This document shows, piece after piece, positions 17,194-29,000 of a DNA stretch of 64,000 bases. Each line of letters opens with the position of its first letter. Position 1 is the stretch's first letter. The stretch comes from Bacillus dicomae (GTDB lineage Bacteria; Bacillota; Bacilli; Bacillales; Bacillaceae_G). The position numbers and the translations under genes were made by a program. The notes beneath the pieces are model-generated. The model was not told the origin of the DNA, made no database searches, and was given only the letters and a program-made list of their open reading frames with translations. The stretch is from positions 1,178,001-1,242,000 of the forward strand of contig NZ_VHIV01000002.1 in assembly GCF_006494425.1 (NCBI RefSeq). The letters run 5' to 3'.

Positions 17194-18105
17194 ATGACAA
17201 ATGAACAATCAATTGTAAAGGTTGAGCAGTTAACGAAGCGAATTGGTTCAAAGACACTTGTAGAAAATATTAGTTTCGAAGTTAAAAAAGGTGAAGTAGT
17301 TGGTTTGCTTGGACCAAATGGTGCTGGAAAAACGACTTTAATGAGAATGATGGTCGGCATGATTCGTATGACAGAGGGAGAAGTTTGGATTGACGGTCAA
17401 TCTGTCAAACAGCAATTTGAAAGTACTGCCTCGAAAATTGGAGCAGTAATTGAGACACCGGAATTTTATCCTTTTTTGAGCGGATATGAAAATTTAACAT
17501 ATTTCGGACGAATGAATGGTAACGTGACAGAAGAACGTATCGATGAAGTAGTGAAATTGTTAGGGATGGGACAAGTAATTGATCGCAAAGTAAAAGCATA
17601 TTCACTCGGCATGAGACAACGTTTAGGAATAGCTCAAGCGCTTATTCATGATCCAGATGTATTGATATTAGACGAACCAACGAACGGATTAGACCCTAGT
17701 GGAATACATGAAATGAGAATGTATATAAAGAAAATTGCACATGAACAAGGAAAAGCGGTACTTGTATCTAGTCATTTGCTTTCAGAAGTTGAATTAATGT
17801 GTGACAGAGTTATCATTATTCAGCATGGAGAATATGTGGCGACGCAAAATATTCAGCAGCATCAAAGTGAAGAGATGGAGACAATCCGTATACGTGTAGA
17901 TGATGCGAAAACAGCAGCAGAAATATTAGACCAAGATGTTCTAGTAAAAGGTAATGATCTACTTATTCATGTAAAAGATGAAGAAATCCCAAATGTGATT
18001 CGTACATTGCTTGAGAAAAATATTCAAGTGTATCGTGTATATGAAGAAAGAAAAACGTTAGAAGAGCAATTTTTAGAATTAACAGGGGGAAAAGATATTG
18101 TTTAA
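17194..18105 (+). CDS. ABC-2 transporter ATP-binding protein (BcrA-like)
   Basis: 303-residue ATPase: Walker A GPNGAGKTT (near residue 40), signature YSLGMRQRLG (near 137), Walker B VLILDEPTNGLDP (near 157) and the H-loop SSHLLSEVE. The C-terminal 80-residue extension is typical of BcrA/YxlF/NatA-like subunits. The next gene, whose start overlaps this stop by eight bases, encodes the partner permease. ATG 17194 follows GGAAAGG; the frame extends to 17110 without another site. Substrates of this family include bacitracin-like peptides and sodium; none can be assigned here. Confidence 0.88.
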   Translation: MTNEQSIVKVEQLTKRIGSKTLVENISFEVKKGEVVGLLGPNGAGKTTLMRMMVGMIRMTEGEVWIDGQSVKQQFESTASKIGAVIETPEFYPFLSGYENLTYFGRMNGNVTEERIDEVVKLLGMGQVIDRKVKAYSLGMRQRLGIAQALIHDPDVLILDEPTNGLDPSGIHEMRMYIKKIAHEQGKAVLVSSHLLSEVELMCDRVIIIQHGEYVATQNIQQHQSEEMETIRIRVDDAKTAAEILDQDVLVKGNDLLIHVKDEEIPNVIRTLLEKNIQVYRVYEERKTLEEQFLELTGGKDIV

Positions 18106-19042
18106 TTTAGTATATAACGAACTGTATAAAATATTTAAGCGAAAGCGAACGATTATTCCATTTGCAGTTATTGCAGTATTAATAATTGGACTAGGTTGGG
18201 TTACGGTCAAGTATTTAGAACCGGAAACAAAAGGGTGGAAAGCGGATTATACAGAACGTACTGTAGAGATTGAGAAAAAGCTTGGTATGAAAAAAGAAGC
18301 TATTTTAGGGGAACGATCTGGGGACGAGCTTGTAAAGGAATATCAGCTTAAGATGAAGCATTTAGATACAGATACAGCACCGGCAAGCAGTTCACCGCTT
18401 TCTTTCATGAGAGATACAGGTTTTATCGTATTTCCAATATTGCTCCCGTTTATCCTTGTGTATGCAAGTACAATTTTTGCAAATGAATATAGCTGGGGAA
18501 CATATAAATTTTTAACGATCCGTCCGGCAAGTCGATTTAAAATTTTAACAGCAAAATTTTTAGCAATCGTAATATTTGCAGCGTTATTGTTTATATTTAA
18601 TATGATTCTCTCTACTTTATGTGGACTTGTTATTTATAAATTCCAACAGCCTGCATGGAGTGAGTTTATTTTCCAAGATGGAAATATTATAAAACAAAAT
18701 ATTTTTGTAGAAGCTAGTAAGTATTATATTTTATCGTGGTTGCCGACTCTTGTGTATGCAGCATTTGCATTTATGATTTCTGTGTTAACGAGGTCTAGCG
18801 GAGGCGCGATTGGTATTTCACTATTTCTTGCCTTATCAGGAAACATTGCATTACTAGCAGCAACTAGATATGATTGGGCGAAGTACTTATTGCCAGCAAA
18901 CACAGATTTATACAGTATTTCAAAGAATGGAAGTTTTATTGATGGAGTAACATTCCCGTTTGCTTCATGTATGTTATTGCTATATTTATTTGTATTTTTA
19001 AGCATTTCTTATACAGTATTTTTAAAACGTGATTTAACATAA
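18098..19042 (+). CDS. ABC-2 transporter permease
   Basis: 314 residues starting at TTG 18098, seven bases after AGGGGGA and overlapping the ATPase gene. There is one N-terminal helix (about 18-38), a charged extracytoplasmic loop (about 45-105), then five helices with the ABC2-type pattern FANEYSWGTYKFLTIRPASRFKILTAK typical of BcrB-like permeases. It forms the membrane part of the exporter with the preceding ATPase. A strong bidirectional terminator follows. The substrate is unknown. Confidence 0.86.
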   Translation: MFNLVYNELYKIFKRKRTIIPFAVIAVLIIGLGWVTVKYLEPETKGWKADYTERTVEIEKKLGMKKEAILGERSGDELVKEYQLKMKHLDTDTAPASSSPLSFMRDTGFIVFPILLPFILVYASTIFANEYSWGTYKFLTIRPASRFKILTAKFLAIVIFAALLFIFNMILSTLCGLVIYKFQQPAWSEFIFQDGNIIKQNIFVEASKYYILSWLPTLVYAAFAFMISVLTRSSGGAIGISLFLALSGNIALLAATRYDWAKYLLPANTDLYSISKNGSFIDGVTFPFASCMLLLYLFVFLSISYTVFLKRDLT

Positions 19043-19080
19043 AAAGGAGCCGTTAAGCATTTCTTAACGGCTCCTTTTTT
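19041..19080. terminator. Bidirectional terminator between ABC operon and M20 gene
   Basis: AAAAAGGAGCCGTTAAG pairs with CTTAACGGCTCCTTTTTT around a CATTT loop. It serves both convergent genes. Confidence 0.92.
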
Positions 19081-20224
19081 ATGCAAATTGTTTAAGTGCT
19101 TTTTCAGCTAACAAAGCGAAGTATTCTGCACTTATAGGCAATGCTCTCTCATCTAATGTAAAACCTGGATGATGCCATTCATGTGTACCACTCGTTCCCA
19201 TAAAGACGAATGAACCAGGTATTTCTTGTTGATAAAAAGAAAAATCTTCTCCGGCCATTGACGGGCTAGGGGAGACGATATTTAAATTCATAGTTTCTGC
19301 AACTTGAGCCGATAAGTTTGTTAGAGATGTATCGTTATGAACGGCAGGAGGACCTGGATAAAAGCGAAATTCTGTTTTTACACCTAATGCATCAGAAACT
19401 CCTTGAATAATACGTTTCATTAGAGCAGGAATCTTTTCGCGTGTTTCTGCTTGGAAAGTGCGAACGGTTCCTTCCAGCGTAGCTTTTTCGGGAATAACAT
19501 TCCACGTATTTCCTGAATGGATGTTTGTAACACTAACGACGGCATTATGAGAAGAGCTTATATTTCGGCTTACAATTGTTTGGAGTGCCATAACAATTTG
19601 AGAGGACGCGACAATAGGGTCTACCCCAGCGTCTGGTACAGCTGCATGTGTACCGACTCCGTGAATTTCAATTTCAAATCGATCAACGCCGGCCATCAGT
19701 GGACCATCTTTAATACCGATTGTACCTACTGGTAAATCAGGTTTATTATGCATACCGAAAATAGCTTGCACCCCATGTAAATGCCCGGCTTCAATTACTT
19801 TGCAAGCACCATTGCTACTTTCTTCAGCTGGCTGGAATATAAAGCGAACGGTTCCGTTAAGGGAAGCTTCTTTTTCTTTTAATAAATAAGCAGCACCTAT
19901 AATAGAAGCTGTATGAAAATCATGCCCACAAGCATGCATTTTACCGTGAATTTTTGAAGCGTATGGCAAGTTTGTTTCCTCTTGAATAGGCAGGGCATCA
20001 ATATCAGCACGGATTGCTATAAGTGGTCCGCTATTATTCCCTGAAATTTCAGCAATAACGCCTGTTTCTAAACTAGAATTTATAATCGTGATGTTTTTTT
20101 CTTCTAACCAATTTTTTATAGCTTTCGTCGTTTCAAATTCTTCATATGATAATTCTGGATGCTCATGTAAATTTCGACGAATAGAAATGAGCGTCTCAGT
20201 TAATTGCTCTAGATTTGTTGCCAC
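19079..20224 (-). CDS. M20-family amidohydrolase/deacylase (YxeP-like)
   Basis: 381 residues, metal-dependent M20D peptidase family. Visible motifs: RRNLHEHPELSYEEFET near the N-terminus, IRADIDALPIQEETNLPYAS, HACGHDFHTA (metal ligands), FQPAEESSNGA and the late GEDFSFY with MGTSG..HHPGF. It is close in length and sequence to B. subtilis YxeP, linked there to breakdown of S-(2-succino)cysteine, and to N-acyl-amino-acid deacylases. The yxe operon is not around it, so the substrate is uncertain. The upstream region is short; no partner gene is on the same strand except the EamA gene further right. Confidence 0.9.
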   Translation of the reverse strand: MATNLEQLTETLISIRRNLHEHPELSYEEFETTKAIKNWLEEKNITIINSSLETGVIAEISGNNSGPLIAIRADIDALPIQEETNLPYASKIHGKMHACGHDFHTASIIGAAYLLKEKEASLNGTVRFIFQPAEESSNGACKVIEAGHLHGVQAIFGMHNKPDLPVGTIGIKDGPLMAGVDRFEIEIHGVGTHAAVPDAGVDPIVASSQIVMALQTIVSRNISSSHNAVVSVTNIHSGNTWNVIPEKATLEGTVRTFQAETREKIPALMKRIIQGVSDALGVKTEFRFYPGPPAVHNDTSLTNLSAQVAETMNLNIVSPSPSMAGEDFSFYQQEIPGSFVFMGTSGTHEWHHPGFTLDERALPISAEYFALLAEKALKQFA

Positions 20225-20270
20225 TTATAATGCCTTCTTTCTGAAATAAAGTATTTATATTAAGTATACA

Positions 20271-20309
20271 ATAATAAAAGAGAGGATTCTCGAATGAAAA
20301 TCCTCTCCC
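20271..20309 (-). terminator. Terminator of the EamA transporter gene
   Basis: Read on the minus strand, GAGAGGATT (20307-20299) pairs with AATCCTCTC (20288-20280) and is followed by TTTTATTATT. Confidence 0.8.
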
Positions 20310-20311
20310 GT

Positions 20312-21220
20312 TTATGCTGCCAATTTTTTGTGTGAATGATGTTTACGATAACGTCCACGCATTGCATAGGCAATTTGCGGGATTGCAATACCGATTAAAA
20401 TAAGTGATACACCGAACCATTGTGAAGATAGCACAGCTTCTTTTAAAACGAATACAGACATAATTGTTGTAACTGGTAGTTCTGCAGCACCAAGAATAGT
20501 CGCTAAGCCAGAACCAATCTTTGGAATACCGATTGTAAAGGCGATAGAAGGAATAACGATACTAAATGTTCCTAAACCTAAACCGTATTTCCAAAGTCCT
20601 TCAGAAAGGGCACCGTTAAAAATAAATGTTGGAGGGAATACGATCATTACTAAAGTTAAAGCACCAGCCATTAAGAGAACACCGCGTGGTAATGAAGGTA
20701 CTTCAACAGCAACTTTTCCGCTCACAAAAATGTATGTTGCAAATGTAACAGCAGATAATAGGCCTAGTATAATTCCAGTCGTATTGAAATCACCTGCTGA
20801 TTTTTCTAGTAAACCACTTGATAAAAATGTACCTGCAAGTAAGAAAATAACGGAAATAACTTTTTCTCTTGAAGGTAATGTTTTTGTTGCGACTGCTTCA
20901 ATAATAATTCCGACCCAAACGAATTGGAATAAAAGTATAATTGCAATAGATGCTGGTACAGTTTTTAATGAAGCATAATAAAAAATTCCAGTGAAGCTTG
21001 CAGATGTTCCTGCAACGAATAAAATTAACGCTTGTTTTAATGGAACACGATGTCTAGAAAATAGAAGTGTAATAGCAAGCAAAATAATCCAACCGAACAA
21101 ATATTGGCTGCCAATTACCTCTCCAAGTGAAAATCCTTCTGCATATGCAAGTTTAACGAAAATAGCTAAAATCCCATAACTACACGCTCCTAATAAAACT
21201 AAAAGAGAATAACGAAGCAT
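20312..21220 (-). CDS. EamA-family (DMT superfamily) transporter
   Basis: 302 residues with ten predicted transmembrane helices arranged as two EamA repeats. Typical features are an N-terminal GACSYGILAIFVKLAYAEGF, the end of repeat one FYYASLKTVPASIAIILLF, and the C-terminal GAAELPVTTIMSVFVLKEAV. A basic histidine-rich tail (RGRYRKHHSHKK) follows. The family exports metabolites such as amino acids; the substrate is unknown. The start is preceded by GGGAGGAA on the minus strand. A dyad TCCGT-A-ACGGA lies about 30 bases upstream and could be a repressor site. Confidence 0.86.
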   Translation of the reverse strand: MLRYSLLVLLGACSYGILAIFVKLAYAEGFSLGEVIGSQYLFGWIILLAITLLFSRHRVPLKQALILFVAGTSASFTGIFYYASLKTVPASIAIILLFQFVWVGIIIEAVATKTLPSREKVISVIFLLAGTFLSSGLLEKSAGDFNTTGIILGLLSAVTFATYIFVSGKVAVEVPSLPRGVLLMAGALTLVMIVFPPTFIFNGALSEGLWKYGLGLGTFSIVIPSIAFTIGIPKIGSGLATILGAAELPVTTIMSVFVLKEAVLSSQWFGVSLILIGIAIPQIAYAMRGRYRKHHSHKKLAA

Positions 21221-21247
21221 GAAAAATTCCTCCCATCTATATGAAAT

Positions 21248-21263
21248 TGTTCCGTAACGGACA
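21248..21263. promoter_or_regulatory. Short dyad upstream of the EamA gene
   Basis: TCCGT (21251-21255) and ACGGA (21257-21261) form a tight palindrome in an otherwise AT-rich leader, between the EamA ribosome site and its probable promoter. It may be a repressor operator; no regulator gene is adjacent. The stretch 21262-21706 that follows contains no gene I can support. Confidence 0.3.
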
Positions 21264-21706
21264 TATATAACTAGAGGGAAGTATACAAAATTAAAAATAA
21301 AGGGTCAAATAAAAGAAAAGTGTGACATTTTATAGAATAATAATAAAAGTATGATATTTATGCATAATCTTGAAATTAGTAATAATAGAAGTATTGTAAA
21401 ATCAGCTTTTTATTGTATAAAGGCAGCATTTGAAAAAAATATTTTTTAATAATATGTATATAGGCGTACGAATAACATGCTAATCATTTGAGAAACTATG
21501 TTACCTTTGTTATGTTAATAACAATTAGAGTAGTTTTATAATCAAATTGAGATTTTTCTATATAATAGAAGGAAATGAAAACGTTTTTTTAGAAAGTGAG
21601 TGAAAGGGTGGTTTTTCTTATTATCACGTTGGAAAAGTGATTTCACGAATTGTTCATAGTATTTTTACGTGTTTTTGCTACAATATGTAAGGAGAGGAGT
21701 GGAATA

Positions 21707-22414
21707 ATGCAAGATATTAGTATTTTTTTAGCGTTTGGTGCTGGGTTTTTATCATTTATTTCCCCATGTTGCTTACCGCTTTATCCGGCATTTTTATCGT
21801 ACATAACAGGTATGTCGGTTTCTGAGTTGAAAGAAGAAAATGCAATGCTTCGCAAAAGAAGTATGATACATACAGCGTTTTTCTTACTTGGATTTTCAAT
21901 TATATTTATTGCAATTGGATTTGGTACAAGCTTTATTGGAGGTATCTTTACAAATTATAAAGATTTAATTAGGCAGTTAGGTGGTATATTCATTATCGTG
22001 TTCGGTCTTATTATTGTCGGTGTATTTAAGCCAAAGTTTTTAATGCAAGACCGTAAATTTACGTTTAAAAATCGTCCTAGTGGCTATTTTGGATCTGTTT
22101 TAATTGGATTGGCCTTTGCAGCAGGGTGGACGCCTTGTACGGGACCTATTTTAGTGTCTGTAATTGGATTAGCAGCAACAAATCCAGAATCCGCAATGAT
22201 TTATATGATCGCATACATACTTGGATTTGCTATCCCATTTTTCGTGCTATCATTCTTTATTACGAAAATGTCTTGGATTAAAAGAAACAGTATGAAGTTC
22301 ATGAAAATCGGGGGATACGTTATGATTATCATGGGTATTTTCTTATACTTTAACTGGATGACGAAAATTATCGTATATTTCTCAAGTTTATTTGGTGGTT
22401 TTACTGGTTTTTAG
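21707..22414 (+). CDS. ccdA: Cytochrome c-type biogenesis protein CcdA
   Basis: 235-residue membrane protein with six predicted helices. It moves reducing equivalents across the membrane to thiol-disulfide proteins needed for cytochrome c maturation and spore cortex synthesis. The two redox cysteines are in [11 protein letters not shown] (near residue 20) and [10 protein letters not shown] (near 145), as in the CcdA/DsbD-beta family. ATG 21707 follows GGAGAGGAGTG. It is followed by ccdC. In B. subtilis the order is ccdA-yneI-yneJ(ccdC)-yneK; the response-regulator gene yneI is not present between them here. Confidence 0.95.
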   Translation: MQDISIFLAFGAGFLSFISPCCLPLYPAFLSYITGMSVSELKEENAMLRKRSMIHTAFFLLGFSIIFIAIGFGTSFIGGIFTNYKDLIRQLGGIFIIVFGLIIVGVFKPKFLMQDRKFTFKNRPSGYFGSVLIGLAFAAGWTPCTGPILVSVIGLAATNPESAMIYMIAYILGFAIPFFVLSFFITKMSWIKRNSMKFMKIGGYVMIIMGIFLYFNWMTKIIVYFSSLFGGFTGF

Positions 22415-22504
22415 TATTATTCTGTGAAAATGTTGGAAATACTAACGGAAAAGCATATAATGAAAGTATATTTTGCATATAGCCACAAAAAAGGATGAGA
22501 AAAT

Positions 22505-23011
22505 ATGAACATAGTTGTTTTATCCAGTATCGTTGCTGTTTGTATGGCTGTTGGTGCGATGTTTATTCGTTTAAAAGCAGCTAAGAAACCTGCAACATTG
22601 AAAAAAATTATACTTCCGCCATTTTTTATGAGCACGGGAGCATTGATGTATGTTTTTCCTGAATTTCGATTAACTCCAGCAGAAATGCTAGAAGCAATTG
22701 GCGTCGGTTTGTTTTTCTCTATTTTTCTTATTAAAACATCTAAATTTGAAATTAGAGGACAAGAGATTTATTTGAAGCGTTCGAAAGCATTTGTTTTTAT
22801 ATTAATTGGATTACTTGTCGTACGAATTGTATTTAAAACATACTTAAGTCAATCTCTTGATTTAGGACAACTTAGTGGTATGTTCTTCTTGCTTGCGTTC
22901 GCGATGATTGTGTCATGGAGAATTGCGATGTACCGTTCCTTTACGAAATTACAAAAGGAAATGGAAAAAGAAGATGGTTTTTATGATGAAAAAGATATGA
23001 AACTAACTTGA
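22505..23011 (+). CDS. ccdC: CcdC family protein (YneJ)
   Basis: 168 residues with four or five predicted helices. It matches the CcdC/DUF1453 family with motifs KKIILPPFFMSTGALMYVFP, TSKFEIRGQEIYLKRSKAFV and a C-terminal SWRIAMYRSF. It is linked to cytochrome c biogenesis by its neighbour ccdA, but its own biochemical role is unclear (B. subtilis ccdC is not essential for the pathway, by memory). The start follows AAAGGATGAG. A second family member lies in this window at 44788-45276. Confidence 0.92.
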   Translation: MNIVVLSSIVAVCMAVGAMFIRLKAAKKPATLKKIILPPFFMSTGALMYVFPEFRLTPAEMLEAIGVGLFFSIFLIKTSKFEIRGQEIYLKRSKAFVFILIGLLVVRIVFKTYLSQSLDLGQLSGMFFLLAFAMIVSWRIAMYRSFTKLQKEMEKEDGFYDEKDMKLT

Positions 23012-23031
23012 AAACTGTATATGTATAAAAT

Positions 23032-23067
23032 AAAAAGACAGCGTTTTTCGACGCTGTCTTTTTATTT
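23032..23067. terminator. Bidirectional terminator between ccdC and the DUF11 array
   Basis: AAAAAGACAGCG (23032-23043) pairs with CGCTGTCTTTTT (23052-23063), with A and T runs on both sides. It serves both convergent genes. Confidence 0.9.
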
Positions 23068-23074
23068 TATATTG

Positions 23075-26000
23075 TTAACATCTTCTATTCCAGCCGCGGC
23101 GTATAAAATGTTTACCGTTAAAATAGCAATTTAAATTTGGTGATACGAGTGGACGGATAAATGGAATGATGTTTGGTTCTGAAGTCTCATCAATAGAAAT
23201 CGGTGGTTTAGTAGGGTCAGGTTGAAGTGTATAGCGAATGCGAGCGGTATTGCGGATGAGACCGTCTCGTGGCTCTGTTGTTACTTGGACGATAAAACGG
23301 ACAACAACGGATTCACCTGGATTAACAGTTCCAATAAGAATACCAATAGTTGGGTTAGTTCCGGGACGTGCTACTCCGTTTACTGTTACTGAATTCGGAT
23401 TGAAAGTAACTTCAAGAGGTAGTGAATCGGTAATAAGTACATTATTTGCGGGGATAGTGCCATTGTTAGTAAAAGTAAGTGTATACGTTATGAAGTCACC
23501 GAGCTGAACGCTATTAACATCTGCTGTTTTAATGAATGTGTTTGGCTCATTAGGATTTACTTCTATCGTGACTGGTGGTGTTGTTGTCGTTGTTGTGACA
23601 GGCGGTCTAGTAGGATCAGGTTGAGAAGTATACGTAACTGATGCGATATTTGTAATCATTCTATTAGCAGGAAGTATAATAACCTGTACTTGGAGTGAAA
23701 TAGTTACTGATTCTGATGGATTAAGAGTTCCAACTGGAATGCCTGTGGATGGATTTGCATTTGGAACTGGAATGTTGTTAATTGTGACACTGTTTGGAAT
23801 GAATGCTGTACCTGCAGGAAGCGAATCTATAATAGAAATACTAGTAACAGGAATCGTGCCTTCGTTTTGGAAGGTGATAGTAAACGTAATTGTATCACCT
23901 ACTGAAACGACAGATTTATCAGCAGTTTTTATAGGGTTAATAGTCCCGACGTTTACAGGAGTAATTGTAGTAGGAGTAGGTGTAGTAACGGATACAGGTG
24001 GTTTAGTAGGATCAGGTTGGTATTGGAATAAAACGCTACCTTGGTTTTGAATTTTTCCATTTGGTGGAATTGAGGTAACTAGGACGCGAAAAGAAATTGT
24101 TGTGGATTCAGAAGGAGCAAGTGTTGAAATAGGAATGCCTGTGGATGGATTTGCAGTTGGTTGCGGCACGTTGTTAATTGTGACACTATTTTGGATGAAT
24201 GAAGTACCGACAGGAATTGTATCAGTTACAAGTATATTGTTAGCAGGAATGGTACCTGTGTTTTGCAGAGAAATTGTATACGTAATAATATCACCTAATG
24301 TAACTGTTTCCGGAGTAGCTGTTTTCTGTGGATTTAATATAGCTGTATTTACATTCGTTGTGTTAATTGGAGTAGGGTCTGTAATGGTAACTGGAGGTTC
24401 ACCAGGAACTGGTTCGTATGTGAAAGTAACAGTTGCTTGATTTCGAATGATACCACCAGGTGGCACGCTTGTTACTTTCGCTTGAAATTGAACGGTTACG
24501 GTATCGTTTGGATTGACTGTTCCAATGAATACACCAATTACAGGATTTGCTCCAAGGTTTGGAATGCCATTCACTAAAACGGTACCTGGAACGAATGCTA
24601 AATTAGCTGCTAAAGGATCAGTAATAATCACGGAAGTTGCAGGGACCGATCCACGATTTTGGAACGTTACTGTATAAGTTATGATTTCATCGATATCTAC
24701 AATTTGTTTGTCGGCGTGCTTCGTTGGATTAGGGGTAGGAGTAATAACGGATACTTCAACAGTTGGAGTAGGGTCTGTAATTGTAATAGGAGGTTCGCTA
24801 GGATTTGGTTGGAATGTGTAAGTGACAGTTGCTGTGTTTTTAATAATACCGTCTGGCGGGAGTGCAGTTACAGTAACTTGATAAGTTAACGTAATAATTT
24901 GTCCTGAAGTAACAGTTCCGACATTGACACCATTATTTGGATTTGCTCCAGGCGAAGAGACGCCATTAATCGTAACGCTATTCGGAATGAAAGTAGTACC
25001 AGCAGGAGTAGGGTCTTTAATAATAACATCTGTCGCATTAATATTCCCAATATTTAGGAATGTAATTGTATATGTGACAGTATCACCAAGATTAATAACT
25101 TGAGGGCTAGCTTGTTTGTTAGGATTAGTGGTAACTTCACTTACTTGCGTCTTTGTAGTAGGTGTAGGCGTAGTAACAGATACAGGTGGTCTAGTAGGGT
25201 CTGGTTGATATTTGAATGAAACGGTCCCTTCATTTTCAATAAAACCTGTCGGCGGTATCGAAGTTACTTGAACTTGGAAAGTCACGACGGCTGAAGTGCT
25301 AGGTGCTAATGTACCGATAAGAATTCCAGAACTAGGAACGATACCTGGTTGTGTAACCCCATTAATCGTAACGCTATTCGGAATGAAAGTAGTACCAGCT
25401 GGAATAGGATCGGTTACAAGTACATTTCCTGCAGGGACAGTTCCTGTATTTTGTAAGGAGATTGTATAAGTGATTGTGTCACCTAATAAAGCAAATACTT
25501 TATCAGCAGATTTTGTAGGGTTCGTTGTTGCCGTGTTGACATTTGTAGTAGTAGGGGGCGTTGGAGTAGTCACTGTTACTGGAGGTTCACTAGGATTAGG
25601 TTGGAATGTGTAGGTGATAGTAGCTTCATTTACAATAATTCCGTTAGGTGGTATCGAAACAACACGAACTTGGAACGTTACAACAACTGATTGACTAGGG
25701 TTTAATGTGCCAAGAGGAATACCAAGAGCGGGATCAACATCACTAGTTGGGATACCGTTAATTGTTACACTATTTGGAATGAAAGTAGTACCAATTGGAA
25801 TTGGATCTGTGAAAATGATATTTGTTAGTTGGACAGTTTGTAAGTTTTGGAAGGTAACGGTGTACGTAATGATATCACCTATATCAACGTTGTTTCGATC
25901 AGCTGTTTTTGCTGGATTAATAATGCTGTTAATGATCTCAGTATTAACGGGTGGTGTTGTCTCTTTTTTTGTAATAGGAGGTTCATTTGGATTAGGTTGA

Positions 26001-29000
26001 GAGGTAAAGTTGATTGAACCAACATTTGTAACAACCCCGTTAGGAGGTATATTTGTAATCGTTACTTGGAACGTGATGGTTACTATTTGATTTGGTTGTG
26101 TTGTACCAATAGGTATCCCAATACTTGGATCAACACCTGATTGTGAAATACCATTTACTGTAACAGAATCTACAATAAATTGTGTGCCTACTGGTGGTTG
26201 GTCGATGACAGATACATTTGTCATCGGAATATTTCCAGTGTTTTCAAGGGTGATCGTATAGGTGAGTGCATCTCCAATGTTAGCAATTTGCAAATCTACT
26301 GTTTTTGTTGACTCTAACTCTGCATTTTGTACAATTGTTTCTGCAATTGGAGTAGGTGTTGTTATTGTGATGGGCGGAAGAGTAGGGTCTGGTTGAGATG
26401 TGTAAGTGACATTTGCTTCATTTAAGATAATGCCATTTGGTGGTAAAGCTGTTACTTGTACTTCTAAAGTAACAGTCACTATTTGTCTAGGGTTTAATGT
26501 GCCAACCGGGATTCCTGTTTCAGGGGTCAAATTAGGTTGTGGAATGCCATTAATCGTAACGCTACCAATGATAAATGTGGTTCCAGTAGGGATAGAATCT
26601 GTAATAATGACATTAGTTGCAGGTATATTACCAGTATTTTGAAGAGTGATTGTATAGGTGAGCGTATCACCAATACTTGCAAACTCACGATCTACTGTTT
26701 TTTGTGGATTCGGGTTAGCGGTACGAACAGGTATTGTTACGGTAGGAGTCGTTTCTGTTGTTGTGATAGGAGGTTCACTTGGATTAGGCTGAGAAGTGTA
26801 GGTAACACTTGCTGTGTTTTCTATTTTTCCACTAGGAGGAATAGCATTTATTTGAATTTGGAATGTAACTGTAACTTTTTCACTTGGGTTAACTGTTCCG
26901 ACAATAATACCTGTGACTGGACTGGCGCCAGGTTGAGTAACGTTGTTTACGGTTACGCTATTCGTAACAAAAGAAGTACCCGGAGGCAAAGCATCTGTAA
27001 TTGTTACATTTGTAGCAGGTATTGTGCCTTGGTTTGTAAATGTAACAGTATAAGTTACAGTGTTACCTATTTCTGCAAATGTTAAATTAGCAGTTTTTGT
27101 TGGGCTTATTACTACGGTTTGAATCGGAGTATTCGTTTCTGGTGTTGTTTCAGTTTTCGTCACGGGAGGTAGGGTAGGGTCGGTTTGATAATTAAATGTA
27201 GCACTTCCTTGGTTATTTATGATTCCGCTCGGTGGAATGTTAACGACTTGAACTTGGAAAGTGATAGTAACTCTTTCAGTTGGTGCTAGCGTACCGATTG
27301 GAATTCCTGATGCTGGATTTATTCCTGCTTGAGTAACACCGTTAATAGTTACACTATCTGGAATAAATGTAGTACCAGCTGGAATTGAGTCTGTTATAGT
27401 TACGTTCGTAGCAGGAACAGTTCCGACGTTTTGGAAAGAAAGAGTATAGGTAATAATGTCATTTAATGCAACGAAGGAACGATTTGCTGTTTTTTGCGGA
27501 TTCAATGTGGCTGTATTAACAGTTGTTTCCGTTTCAGGAGTTGTAATGGTAGTTGTGACAGGAGGCTCGTTAGGATTTGGTTCATATGTGAATGTGATAT
27601 TTGCTTTATTTCTAATGACTCCACCAGGTGGGATACTTTTTACGATACCTTGAAACGTAACTGTAATACTTTGACCAGGATTGACAGTTCCAATCGGTAT
27701 GCCAATTTCGGGATTTTCGCCAAGCTGAGATATTCCATTAATAACAACGCTACCTGGAACGAATGAAACACCTTGCGGAAGCGGATCTTGCACAATAACA
27801 TTCGTTGCAGGGACGCTTCCTTTATTTTGGAAAGTAACAGTAAAAGTAACTGTATCGCCTATATCAGCTACTTGAAGGTCCACAGATTTTGTAGTTGTTG
27901 GATTTGGATTATTAATAGATACGTTCACATTAGGTGTTGGTGTAGTTGAAGTGACAGGGGGTTCATTTGGATTTGGTTGATATTGATAAGTGAACGATGC
28001 TTGGTTTTCAATTATTCCATTTGGAGGGAAATTTGAAACGAGGACTTGGTAGGTGATTGTTTTTGTTTCTCCAACAGCTACAGTACCCAATTGAATACCA
28101 AGTGCTGGGTTTGATCCCGGAGAGGTAACGCCATTAATGGTCACACTATCTGGAATGAAGGTGGTTCCACTAGGGGTAGGATCTGTTAGTGAAACGTTAG
28201 TGGCTGGAACAGTTCCACCATTTCGAAAGGTGATAGTGTACGTAATGATATCACCTATATTAGCAAATTGTTTGTCGGCAGTTTTAGTTGGAGTTGAAAT
28301 AATAGTATTAACGGCTGTTTCTGTTTTGGGGGTAGGACTTGTTTTTGTCACAGGGGGCTCATTAGGATTTACAATATGAGTAAATGAAACAGTACCTTGG
28401 TTTTCAACTAAACCATTTGGTGGAACACTAATAACTTGAACTTGAAAAGATATAGTTGCTGCTTCAGTAGGATCCAATGTGCCTACTGTTATACCTGTGG
28501 AAGGGTTTGTGTTTGGTTGTGAAATTCCGTTAATAGTCACGCTATTTGGAATGAAAGTAGTTCCATTTGGAATAGGGTCTGTGAGGGCGATATTAGTAGC
28601 AGGAACAGTTCCGTTATTTTGTAAACTAATGGTATACGTAATAATATCACCAATATCAGCAAAAGCTCGATCGGCAGATTTAGTTGGGTTCACTGTTGCT
28701 GTATTGACAGTTACACTTGTAGGTGGTGTTGGTTCAGTCGTTGTTACTGGTGGCAAGGTAGGATCTGGTTGGTACGTATAAGTTGTTGAAGCCTCATTTG
28801 TAATAGTACCACCAGCAGGAATTTGTGTAACACGAACTTGGAATGATAGTGTTTTTGTTTCGCCTGGATTCAATGTACCAACAGTAATCCCTAATGCAGG
28901 ATTCGAATTTGGAACAGGATTATTATTTAGAACTACACTATTTGGGATGAAAGTAGTACCAGTAGGGATTGGATCAGTAAATATTACGTTAGTAGCAGGA

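Noticed and set aside
21560-21600. TGAAAACGTTTTTT upstream of ccdA as a cre site
   Set aside because: Two mismatches at the conserved end and more than 100 bases from the coding start; cytochrome biogenesis control by CcpA is possible but not supported.
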